The notes under the pieces are model-generated. The model was given only the letters and a program-made list of their open reading frames with translations, did not search any database and was not told the DNA's origin. A stretch of DNA of 64,000 nt from Branchinecta lynchi (lineage: Eukaryota; Arthropoda; Branchiopoda; Anostraca; Branchinectidae), in contig JAKZAP010000001.1 of the NCBI GenBank assembly GCA_023053575.1, positions 7,766,849-7,830,848 of the forward strand, given 5' to 3'. The translations under genes and the position numbers were made by a program. Positions 44,886 through 55,319 of the stretch are shown piece by piece (position 1 is the first letter of the stretch; each line of letters starts with the position of its first letter).

Positions 44886-45922
44886 GGAATCCCAAAACGT
44901 AAGTGGAGGGATACCTATGACATCGAAAAGTTGTCCGTCTGTAAGCACGATAACTCTCGAAGGGAATGGGGTATTTTGATGAAACTTGGTGTGAGGATTC
45001 GTTGGGTCGTCGGACCAGTCAAGTTCTTAGATGGGCTTTGTAGCCCTACATTTAGGGGTGGGAGAGGGGTTTAAAATTAAGGGGCAAACAAAATATTTTG
45101 AAACAGCTAATGTGATAGTCGATTATGGGGTAAGAAGACATGCTGAACACGATGGTGAAAATCATTTTGTCATTGAACATCCGGCCAAAACGGAAAGTTT
45201 GTTAAAAGTAAAAGTTGTATTTTAAGTTGATTAGATGTTCGATTTAGGGGTAGGAAGACATGCTGAAGACGATGGTGAAAACCATTTTCTCGACGAAAAA
45301 GTAGTTCGCCCGGAATTCAGTCCAAACCGGAAAGTTTGTTAAAATTAAAAGTTGAAGTTGAAGTTGAATAGATGTTCGATTTAGGGCAAGAAGACATGCT
45401 GAACACTTGTGTGAAAACAATTTTCTATCCGGACATGTAGTTCGCCCGGAATCCGGCCAAAACCGGAAAATTGGTAGAAGTTGAAGTTTTATTTATAGTT
45501 GATTAGATAACCGATTTAGGGGTAAGAAGAGATGCTGAATCCGTGTGTGACAATCATATTTTACCCGGACATATAGTTCGACCGGAATCCGGCTGGAGTC
45601 GGAAAATTTGTTATAAGTTAAATTTTATTTGAAGTTGATTAGATGTTCATTATTGGGGAAAGAAGATACTCTGAGTTCATTTTTGAGCTTTCTTTTTTTT
45701 GCCGGACAATTAGTTCTGGAGTTTGGCCGAAATCGGGAAATTAGCGGTAGTGGCAGGAAGTTTTTCTCAGATGATTAGCTATTTGGCCTTAATCTGTTTC
45801 TGAATGTTAATTGTAAAAATGTTCAAGGAGTCTGGCGATGACTGGATCTGGCTAAGACAAGATCTAGTTGTCTGGATCAGGTATTGAATTTTTGGGATCC
45901 CATCGAAATCTTTGGTCTTAGT
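44886..45922 (+). mobile_element. family A element A7
   Basis: It starts GGAATCCCAAAACGTAAG after a T run and ends near GGTCTTAGTT, with the inner GGGATCCC at 45895-45901. Five monomers are visible through their 'gttcgcccggaattc' or 'cggaatccggc' cores at intervals of about 120-140 bp. Confidence 0.8.
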
Positions 45923-46693
45923 TCTTAAGACACTGGTGATACTTTTCTCTGACGGAACCTGTGACTGTGGCAGCAAAAAACAACAATGTTTCGACTGATG
46001 TTAATTCCACAACCGCTAGATGGTATATGCATCGCCAAAACTGTAAAATACTGTATTGATGGAAACAAGTGCTCACAAAAGTGTAGTCATTTCAGTATTT
46101 TACTACGACCGCTAGATGGCATCTACATCGCCGAAAATGTAAAAGACTAATCATAAGTGCTCGGGTTACAATAACAGTCATTTTAGTAGGCCTATGTTAG
46201 GCTTTGGTTGCTACTTCACTACTATAATATCTGCTACCCCAGTAGCAAAATATTACAACAAAAGAAGAATAAATCCTACCTTTAAAAGTTACAAGAGTTA
46301 ATCTACCTCCATCTGGGTTCATGTCGTAATAACAACCTCGCTTCGGCTCGAATAGGTTATTTTCACTGGCCGTCTGAAAGTTATTTTTCTTTATCAACCT
46401 CGATGTAGGAAGTTAAACTTTAATAAATTTGGTTTCGGGATAATACTGTTTTGTTTAATCTTTTTACCTCCATTTGTGATTCATACCTAGATGATTTTCG
46501 CCTCCCCTTCAACGTGGTCATTGTATGATCAGCAGACATTCTGAGGGTCAGTATTGTAAGAGTGGACAAGAAAACAGTGGGCACTGTGGGAACCACCGGA
46601 AAATAGGGATTGTTTGCCGTAAGACAGTTTTAATCTGTCCGTTGGCCGCACTTTTTCTAGTTCGTGCACTTCCACGTAAACTCACTTGTGTTT
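45923..46693. other. intron sequence with a duplicated CGCTAGATGG segment
   Basis: 'ccgctagatggtatatgcatcgcc' (about 46012) and 'ccgctagatggcatctacatcgcc' (about 46109) are a diverged direct duplication some 97 bp apart. Nothing else was recognised. Confidence 0.45.
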
Positions 46694-47776
46694 GGGTCCC
46701 AAAATGTAAGTAGAGGGATACCTGTGACATCGCAAAAGTTGTCCTTCCGTCTGTCCGTTCGTTTGTAAGCACGATAACTCTCGAATAGAATGAGATATTT
46801 TGATGAAACTTGGTGTGAGGATTCGTTGGGTCATTGAACAAGTCAAGTTCGTAGATGGGCTTTGTAGCCCTACATTTAGGGGTGGGGGAGAGGGTTCAAG
46901 TTAAGGGACAAACAAAATATTTTGAAACAGCTAATGTGATAGTCGATTATGGGACAAGATGGTGAAAACAAGTTTGTCATCCGAGAAGTAGTTCACCCGG
47001 AATTCGGCCGAAACCGGAAAGTTTGTTACAAGTAAAAGTTTTATTTGAAGTTGATTAGATGTTCGATTCAGGGTACGAAGACATGCTGAACACGATGGTG
47101 AAAACCATTTTTCTCGACGGACAAGTAGATCGCCCGGAATCCGGCCCAGACCCGAAAGTTTGTTAAAATTAAAAGATTTATTTGGAGTTGATTAGATGGT
47201 AGATTTAGGAAAGAAAACATGCTGAACACTTATGTGAAAATAATTTTCTACCCGGACATGTAGTTTGCCCCGAATCCGGCCAAAACCGGAAAATTGTTAA
47301 AAGTTAAAGTTTATTTGTAGTTGATTAGATATCCGATTTCAGGGTAAGAAAAGATGCTGAATCCGTGTGTGACAATCATTTTTTACCCGGACATATAGTT
47401 CGACCGGAATCCTGCTGGAGTCGGAAAATTTTTTTATCAGATACATTTTTATTTGAAGTTGATTAGATGTCCTGAGTTCATTTTTTAGCTTTCTTTTTTT
47501 GCCGGACAAGTAGTTCTGGAGTTCGGTCGAAACCTGGAAATTGGCAGAAGTGGCAGGAAGTTTTCGTCGAAACAGATATGACTTATAGGGGTAAACACAC
47601 ATGCTGAATCCATATGTGAACTTGGTTTTCTCAGATGATTAGATATATTTGTTTCCGAATCTTAATAGTAAAAATGTTCAAGGAGTCTGGCGAAAATTGG
47701 ATCTGGCTAAGACAAGACCCAGTTGTCTGGGTCAGATATTGAATTTTTGGGATCCCATCGAAACCTTTGGTCTTGT
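46694..47776 (+). mobile_element. family A element A8
   Basis: It starts GGGTCCCAAAATGTAAG after TTT and ends GGTCTTGTT at 47776, with the inner GGGATCCC at 47749-47756. About five monomers are present. It is closely similar to A7 and A10. Confidence 0.8.
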
Positions 47777-48185
47777 TTCTTCTCACAGTCGGCAAAACAA
47801 AAACAGTTTTTCTTTGCGTCTCTTGTTTGTTTTCTTTTTTCACCCTCCCCCTTTGGAAATGAGGATTTCCCATTTCTTCTACCCAACTGAGTTTAGCCTA
47901 CAATTCATGAGGTTGCTACAACGACTGTTCTGTATTCATGAAGTATGATTGCTCCGGCAGCGAAGCTGTGAGAAAAAATTTGATCTCGTTCTTTTGTCAA
48001 AAAGCGATTTGCATAATCGATTTTGTTGACACCTGATACTCGCCTCTGTTTGGTGTCACAAGAACCTTCAGTATTCACTGCCAGATCCACGTTCTCACTA
48101 ATATAACCGGAAATCTAGATATGTGTTTCCAGAATTCTGGTCAGGTTAAATCTCCTTGAGCCCAAACTGACAGGGAAACATTTAT

Positions 48186-48364
48186 TAAACAATGGCTAAA
48201 AACGGAAAGCCACGATGTTCGAACATCGTCCTCGTCAGGCTGTGATTGCAGATTCGTTTCTTCCAGTCCATCAACAGTCTGACGAGGACCCGTACTAAGA
48301 AGGGTCGAAATACTTATTGCTGTCGAACATCACAGCTGACTTTCCGTTTTTAGCCATTGTTCAA
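48186..48364. mobile_element. foldback element with AACAATGGCTAAAAACGG termini
   Basis: Arms AACAATGGCTAAAAACGGAA (48189-) and TTCCGTTTTTAGCCATTGTT (-48361) enclose further pairing (GTCCTCGTCAG with CTGACGAGGAC). TCTGGTCAGGTT occurs on both sides (about 48136 and 48370). It is non-coding. Confidence 0.65.
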
Positions 48365-48529
48365 TGTACCTCTGGTCAGGTTTTCCCAGATGCTGAAGTT
48401 TTCTGGCCGGATCTTCCGATCAGATGGAGTTAGATATTTTCTGGACAGAAAAAAAAATCTGACTAGATTTCAGTCTTGTAATACATTATTTAGTAATTAG
48501 TATTCAGCTTGTAAAAACGGTTTATAGTA

Positions 48530-48844
48530 TATTAATATGAATTTATTCCCAAAAAAAACGGGCGCCAAACACAAAATAACACTCAAAAACTCAATATATA
48601 TACACCAAACGGAGGGAAACCTTATTCGAAAAAACGCTCTCGATGCTCCATAGCTTGCTTGAGGAATCTCACAAGCCGACGAAGGTCTCCAAAAGTTTTC
48701 TTCCCCATAATCTTAACCAAATCCTCTTCCTCGGTCATATCGTGCCCAAAAATCTCTGTTCGTTAATCTTTTAACTCAACGCATCTACCCACCAAATGCA
48801 AAATATCCTCACGTAGCGAATCACACATAGGGAAAAGTAACGAC
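48530..48844 (-). pseudogene. LINE C-terminal remnant
   Basis: The minus strand from 48844 reads FPMCDSLREDILHLVGRC, meets a TAA, and continues in frame FGHDMTEEEDLVKIMGKK to RERFFE and a stop at 48622-48624. The C-x-S-x-R-E-D-x-x-H-L pattern is typical of the Cys/His segment near the end of CR1/RTE-like LINE proteins. The in-frame stop marks it as dead. Confidence 0.6.
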
Positions 48845-51000
48845 CAGAACTTTGTTAGATATATTCAAGTTTAATGCCTCTGGTAAAGGTAATTAGTAGT
48901 TTAAAAGGATCAGAGTAAATATTAATTAGTTTGGCGAAACTGAAAAATATGTTAAATACGAATAAGTATTTGTTTGATAGGTTCATTTCTATATTTGTTT
49001 ATATCAAGACTTTGTAGATAGAAGTTCAATAAAGTTAGTTTAGTATGTTTGACCGCGCTAAATTGATGCTAAATTTATAAATCTGAAAGCTGAAATCAAA
49101 CTCAGCTGACGTTGGCGATCAGTTTAGCGCAGTCAACTATGATTTGCAGTCAGCTTGGGCTGGAGAGTATTTATTCACGAAGTTCGAGGTTTTTTAATGA
49201 ATATCAAATTATTGACATTCAGCCTTTGAAACACGTTAAGATAGCTGAAGAACAAGAAGTTTAGACGAAGAAAATGGAAACAGGACCATCAAAGAATTAA
49301 ACAATGCAAGATTTAGGAATTTCGACTTTGATACTGATCAGAGTCGCCTGCAAAGTTTTGAAGCGAAGGAGGAAATTTGCAAGCAGTTGAAAAATTAGAC
49401 TGTGTGTAAGTAACCTCGAGTCTCGCCTCGAGCGCGCACCCCCTTTGAGGAACAATCGTCTTTCCGACTGGAGATGATCCGGGAAATTCTCGAACCCATT
49501 GATCTTCAAATTCTGGGAAGATAATTTCCAATATGCTTCAACAAACACCAGCGTGATCCTTTCAAAATGGTCCGAAAAGTTTCTATTAATGGAGGTGAAG
49601 GCGAAGTTGGAATTGGTATAACCAGTTTCGGGTGTATGATTCAAATAATTTTAAGTGTAAGGGGATTACTCGCCGTATTCCTGGAACATTGCTCCACTTG
49701 GATATGGATTGCAAAACTGTAGCAGCTCAGTTGAAGTACGGTCAATCGACCACAAAACGCTCGACTTACTGAACGTGTCTGAAAGCTCCGAAACGAACGA
49801 AAATGGTGAATTAATTGAGCATTTTATGCAGCATATCGCTTTCGGACTTCAATTTTCGCTCAATTAATGCAGCATTAATTCAGCATAAAATTCATCGAAA
49901 AATTCAGCAAGAATGCTAAATTCTATGATTCTATGCTGAATTTTCAAGAAGAAACTAGGGAGTACGGCGATTCTCTCAATGTTTTCGGCGGCAAACATAA
50001 CACATTCAAAAAGACAACTGACAATTTGGCAAATATTCTAAATTCAAAGACAACTAACGATCATGGCGACCGAACAAAGGAAAGATAAGAAGGTTGGATA
50101 TCAGTAGCTGGTCCATTTTGTCAGCTTTGCACTGCTAATTACTTTTTCTTCTTCTTCTTCCTGACTTAAATTTTGGTATTCTAGAAGTGTCAGAGAAGAA
50201 AAAAAATTAACAGCTTTTGGACAAAAAAGAAAAGAAAATGCAGCATTTACAGCACCGAAAAGCTTTCGGACACGTTCACTGTCTTACTGGCTTTAGCTCA
50301 TGCAGACTACGCTTTTGGCCCCTCCACTGAAATTTTTCGTGCTCCTGAGCTGAAGACTGGAAAAGTCTTCTTTTCTTGAAGAAAGTGCAGCTACTGACAC
50401 AATGTTTTTGTCGTGTTGCGCTTCTTGCAACACGCATCGTCTAACCTAAGTCTGACCCGTCCAAACTACTACAAAACAAGTAACGTTTTTATCTTATTTT
50501 CCCCTCCTAAGAGACGAAGTAGAATGTCTATCAGTAAACTAGCTGTATTATTGTGTAGCAGTATGATAAACAAGAGTAGGCTGGCTCGTCAGAATGAATT
50601 AGTTTCTTCTCGCCAATAAAATAAGGAATTAGCCAGACCTCGCAATACTAAGTGAGCATAATTACACTGGCCATTTATTTCATAGAGGTTTATTTTCGAC
50701 ATCGAGGTTGAAATCAGGTTATAACAACGAGAAGGCCATTGAAAATAGCCTGTCCGAGCCGAAGGCGAAGCAGGCTATGAGAAATATCTGGTGAGCGCTG
50801 CGAGCGCAGTCCGAAAACAACTGAGATGGAGGTCTGTTAACTGTTATAACTTTTTTGAACAGAACTTTTGTTTAGGTAGGCTACTCAATATTTTCTTTGG
50901 TAGTAGCCCACTTATTTGCTGCTTTTGTATAATAAAATAGTGCTACGTTTTCTTGAAAATAACTACTTTTAGAAGAAAAGTGCTAAAAGTACTACTTTAA
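48845..51000. other. 2.1 kb of AT-rich intron without recognised features
   Basis: Small frames (49297-49644, 50413-50619) have no domain motif. A CTTCTTCTT microsatellite lies near 50150. An apparent GAGCGCTGCGAGCGC palindromic motif lies near 50795. Confidence 0.4.
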
Positions 51001-51004
51001 CTGC

Positions 51005-51735
51005 AAGTGAATGGTTTCGCGAATGGTTTCTCACGTTGCGTCACTTTTTGCGAATATTGGTCTGCGGCTGAATGTCGATAAGTGCGAATATCTGCATTTT
51101 AACGGTTCTCCTTCCCCTGGTCCACTAGATTGCCAGGTATTTAAGATTCCCCATGTTCTTTCTCTTAGATGGTTGGGTATTACAGTAACGAGTTCCTTTC
51201 CGTCTTTCCGCGGTACTGCACTTATCGACATTAAGCGTAAGCTACAAATAGGGTAGCCTACGCGAAGATTGTAGCAAATCGGGGCAAGTACAGAAGAACA
51301 GCTCTAGCAAAACTTTATGCTTCTTTTTGCGACCCGTCTATGCTTTTCTCGGTTGGTCTGTTTGATATTTTTGATAAACGGGATCTATCCAGAATAAGGA
51401 TAGATTATTTCCGTTACTGTAAGTTTCTTCTGTATCTGCCCCGGTCCCACAGTAATTCTAAGATTATTAAATCTTACAGAGCTACTGACATTTTGTCACG
51501 GCAGCAAGATTTGCACTCTGATTTCCGTCAGAAGTCTTGTCTACGTCTGTTGCCGCATCATCGACTGATTAGACTTTTTGGCTGATAGCTGATGCGTATT
51601 GTCTGTTTGTATGTTATTTTCTTGTTGTCTTTTGTTCTTTTCTTTTTATTTTCAATTTATTTCTTCTACTCCACACTCTTATGTTGTAAAACATTTTGTG
51701 GGTTATAAATACACTTACTTACTTACTTAACAACC
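51005..51735 (+). pseudogene. LINE reverse transcriptase C-terminal half
   Basis: From 51011 the frame reads MVSRMVSHVASLFANIGLRL, NVDKCEYLHFNG and LSLRWLGITVTSSF. This is the segment after the catalytic YxDD plus the thumb. A stop and frame change near 51256 is followed by YAKIVANRGKYRRTALAKLY (from about 51258) and 51340-51585, ending HHRLIRLFG. A (CTTA)n tail ends the copy at about 51730. It is 5'-truncated and frameshifted. The same family is found at 55320-57089 (SKIVANRGRYNRRALGRLY). Confidence 0.8.
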
Positions 51736-51743
51736 AGTGTGTC

Positions 51744-51925
51744 TTAAGCCGCGTTCACAAGCATGCCTAGCCAAGCACAGATGCCTAGGCACGTGCTCAG
51801 GTGTAGCTAGGCACCGAGTTCTGGAGCCTGAAACTCCGTGCCTCTAGGCACCGGTGTGAACGGTGATGCTAGACACGTGCCTAAACATCTGTGCTAGGCT
51901 AGGCATGCTTGTGAACAGGGCTTAA
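51744..51925. mobile_element. 182-bp palindromic element bounded by TTAA
   Basis: TTAAGCCGCGTTCACAAGCA at the left pairs with TGCTTGTGAACAGGGCTTAA at the right, and pairing continues through GCCTAGCC, CAGATG and GGCACGTGC. If TTAA is the target duplication, piggyBac-like mobilisation is suggested; that is an inference because TTAA is itself palindromic. No ORF is present. Confidence 0.65.
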
Positions 51926-51950
51926 CTAGCATACCCGAGATTCTGTTTAG

Positions 51951-52200
51951 GGGATCCCAAAACGTAGTGACGGGATAGCCGTGACTTTGTAAAGGTTGTC
52001 CGTGACCGTCTGTTCGCACGAAGACTCTAGAAGGGGTTGACATATCTTGTTCATACTAGGTATGAAGATCTAGTTCAGGATGTTGCCCCTTCTAATGGGG
52101 GAGGTGATCAAAAGTAATTTTTTTCTAGTTGAATAGAGTGTTATTTCAAGAATGAGGAGATGTGATGAATCTAAATAAGATCGTGCTACTTTAAATATGC
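51951..52200 (+). mobile_element. family A fragment A9 (5' part)
   Basis: It starts GGGATCCCAAAACGTAGTGA and keeps the 'gacgggatagccgtgac' and 'actctagaaggggttgacat' blocks, then fades. It is an older, truncated copy. Confidence 0.6.
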
Positions 52201-52289
52201 GAAGCATCTGCTCCATCTTTCAAAATTATGCCACAACCACACTCTAACGGATACGTTCAGGAACTGGACCTAACCAGCGGATGACCTTT

Positions 52290-52730
52290 TCTTTATTTAT
52301 TTATCACCCGTCATTCCAAAAAGAAAAAGGACGGAGTACAAAAACGAAAAGAAAAACACAACAAAAGCAAAAGTAACACTTTTGGACATAGGAAAAAAAA
52401 ATCGAACAATCACAAAGTGAAACTCTCTGACTGACTAAAAACTGAACACCATTACATATACACCTAAACTCTGAGAATTTTGCTCCACGGGTGGGACTGG
52501 ATTTTTTAGTTGTACTTGCTAATCAGGTTAGAGATAGCAAGCCCAGGGTCTCGTATGTTATATACTTTCATCATTTTGACATTTCTTCTCCAAGGGGGAG
52601 CCGATGTAAGTATTTGGAGAATCTGAAGAAAGTAGAACGGATTCTCCTAGTTATCCAGGAGAACGGTTATCCTGTCTCCTGGCCGAAGATTAAATTTGTG
52701 TTATCTTATGTGTTTTTTTGTATTTGTTGT
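52290..52730 (-). mobile_element. LINE 3' fragment related to 61996-63343
   Basis: It begins with a (TTTA)n tract and shares 'tatcacccgtcatt', 'ggacggagtacaaaaacg' and 'ggtgggactggattttttag' with the longer copy. The fragment runs into element B6. Confidence 0.7.
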
Positions 52731-53025
52731 TATGGCACTTGCAGCCTCTGGCTCAAGTGCTAGAACGTGCTAGAACGATGAAACGATATGCTAGAACGAT
52801 GAAACTTGGCAGGCGTATCATGAACCGACCAAACTAACTTAAAAATAATCACTTTCCCCGATACGACCATCTGGAGGGGGAGTGGAGGGCGGGGGAATAT
52901 AGAAAATAGAGTAGTGTGTAACTTTTGAACGGGTGATCGGATTGGAATGAAACTTGATAACTGAATAAAGGACATATCTCTGATGTCCCTTTTGAAGCCT
53001 GGACCAAATTCGATAGCTATGGGGG
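52731..53025 (+). mobile_element. family B fragment B6
   Basis: It starts with the hairpin TATGGCACTTG ... CTCAAGTGC at 52731 and contains 'cgatgaaacttggcaggcg', a G-rich tract and 'gaacgggtgatcgga'. It ends after about two monomers. Confidence 0.65.
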
Positions 53026-53239
53026 AGTTGGGAGAACCAGAGGAGTTGTTACTGCTCAAGTTCGGAAAATGAGCTAGTGCCATTGCTGTTTCAGGGTCGG
53101 CTCTAAACATTTTGAGAACCTGAAATAAAAAGATTAAATCGTTGTGTGTTTCTTGTGCTTTAATATCCCAGTTTTCAGATAGCTTTCTGCGAAACAACTG
53201 TGTCGTTAGCACATGAACATGAAATTGACTAACATATGC

Positions 53240-53454
53240 TGATACCAAGCAGTTCGTCTGACGCGTCGATTATAGGCTGTTTTGGTTGGACACGGATTCA
53301 CCCATACCCGAACTCAAAGTCAGCTGGGATACCACGAAGCCTTTACTGCGTACGATCACTAGACATGTGGTATCGGGGTCCTAAAGATATGGAGACTCCA
53401 AAGTACCCTTTAAAAAATTTACTGTTTATAATAATAATAATAACGTTTGTTTAC
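53240..53454 (+). mobile_element. possible LINE 3' tail
   Basis: A frame reading MWYRGPKDMETPKYPLKN leads into an (ATA)n tract at about 53432-53445. The tail and position of the frame resemble a truncated LINE 3' end, but no decisive motif is present. Confidence 0.35.
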
Positions 53455-53974
53455 TCAGCAGGCCATGCAAGATTCAATACTTGTATCACCACACAAATAA
53501 ATTGTCACTAAAACTGCTAAATAAACTAAGCTAATCTTTCTGTCGCAAGTCTAAACGCTTTAACTACATATTTGCATACTTCTACTATGAAGTTGGGGTT
53601 CGTAGATTTCAGGATACTGGGAAGCGAAACCAACCAACCCCTAGTGTTTTTAAGTATTTGAAAAGAGTTGGATACTTTACAACTAGACTCTGCTTTCGAA
53701 AATTACCAACGGCTTTAGCTCTTTTGAGTTACATAACCGTTTCTTCTTACGGCGGAGCTTCTTGCAAACAAACGTCGGATGCATCATTCGCATAGAAAGT
53801 ATCGAAAAAGGCAAGTGTTAAAATCAATGGGTTGTCATTAAGGGGGTTAGACGTATGAAATTCATGTCTCCGGCTTTAAGAATTGATGGAACGACTACGG
53901 AAATAGGTTGCATTGGCAGAGTTTGAAAAAAAATTGATCGTGTCCGTTGTGCTTTAATGATCATTATTTTCTAG
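53455..53974. other. intron sequence before exon 4
   Basis: Nothing was recognised apart from the acceptor region of exon 4. Confidence 0.4.
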
Positions 53975-54228
53975 GGTTTCCTTGGCCTTCCGCTCCAAGA
54001 ACTCGCTGAACTCCAACTTTAGCGACTTTCAGCTCGCCCGTTGCTGGCTTCTTCCAGTTATTCTGGTATGCATCGTCTACTTAGCCACCTGGACTGCAGC
54101 AGATATCCCATCTCCCGTGGATTCACGCCACTTAGGAACCTCTGCTTCTTCTTTAAGCAAAATAACAGAAGAGATGAAGGAAGCATTAGTCTGCCCTGTT
54201 AATTGGTGGGATACGAGTGTTTGTGCAG
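53975..54228 (+). CDS. GPR158/GPR179-like class C GPCR, exon encoding TM4 and extracellular loop 2
   Basis: After completing Arg with exon 3 the frame reads VSLAFRSKNSLNSNFSDFQ and a hydrophobic helix (ARCWLLPVILVCIVYLATWT, TM4). A polar loop of about 40 residues ends in CPVNWWDTSVCAG. The R-V-x-x-x-F-x-S of intracellular loop 2 and the C-P-x-x-W-(W)-D of loop 2 fit the GPR158 family. The acceptor is TTATTTTCTAG (53964-53974) and the donor is GTGAGT at 54229, leaving in phase 1. The exons for TM5-TM7 and the cytoplasmic tail were not found before the window ends, so they are expected downstream. Confidence 0.82.
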
Positions 54229-55196
54229 GTGAGTGATGTTTCTTTGGCAAACTGCAGAGATTAGTAAAAGTTCAAAGCACGGATCATGCTTTCATGTCAC
54301 ATTACCACCCTCTAGAACATACGGTTACTCTACATCAGAAAATAGCCGATTCCTGAACAACTTTTATCGCTAACATACCGTTACCGGTTGGTGGCTTTCT
54401 GCCAATTTAAATACTAGCTCTGACAAATTTGAGCGGAGTTTCTTTTTTTCTTTTCAGTTCTTTGTCATTATGCACTCATACATAAATGCACATAAATAAT
54501 TATATTGATAGGCAAGTATTAAGTCACAAAAAATCAACGAAGAAACCGTTGTATTAAGTGAAATTCCTTGTAAGTTCTGGACGCAGCTGCAATTAAATCG
54601 GTTATGTTTTTACTTTCTGGTCACTTCCATAATTCCACATTCAGAAATCAGAACTGTTCTGCGCAACTACAAAAAACAGAAGTTTTGACAGAGAGCACTT
54701 GATCTACAAAGACAGTTTTATTTTAGCAGCCATGGCGTTCTTTATTTTCATTTATTTCTTTATTAATAGAAAAAGAGGTTAAGCCGAAGCTTCTCTCCCT
54801 ACAAAACACATGAACCATTGTTAAACAACACTGCACTTTACACTGATACAACGACTATACACTAACAAGGATTCACATAGGCGATGCAAGCTGCAACTGT
54901 ACTGAGTACCGCCAAGATGTTGCTTAAAGGAGAGTAAATTTGGTTGGGAAAAAGTCTCCTCAGGTAAACCGTTCCATGCTTGGCATGCAAGGTAACAAAA
55001 TGAACGTTGACCGATTTTCCTGTTTATTTTTGGTCTTCTCTCTCCTCTGTTTCAATGTGGCATCGGGACAGCTGGGAAACGCGACCCTTCCTTCCTTCCA
55101 GTTAGTCTTCTTCTAAGTTGTTGGTGGGGCGGCCTATGGCACCTCAACTGGGATTGCCGCCCGGGAGGAATTATCCTCTTCTTGCTGGGATCGACT
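54229..55196. other. intron sequence, nothing recognised
   Basis: The stretch between exon 4 and the Mutator-like foldback has no recognised gene or named repeat. Confidence 0.4.
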
Positions 55197-55319
55197 AAAA
55201 CCAGGAAGGGAAGGGAACGCGAGAAAACAGGAAGGCATACTAAAACCAAGAAGGGCATACTAAAACGAGAAAGGGCATAAAACTGGAAAGCTGCACCGTT
55301 CCCTTCCTCTAGTTAGTAT

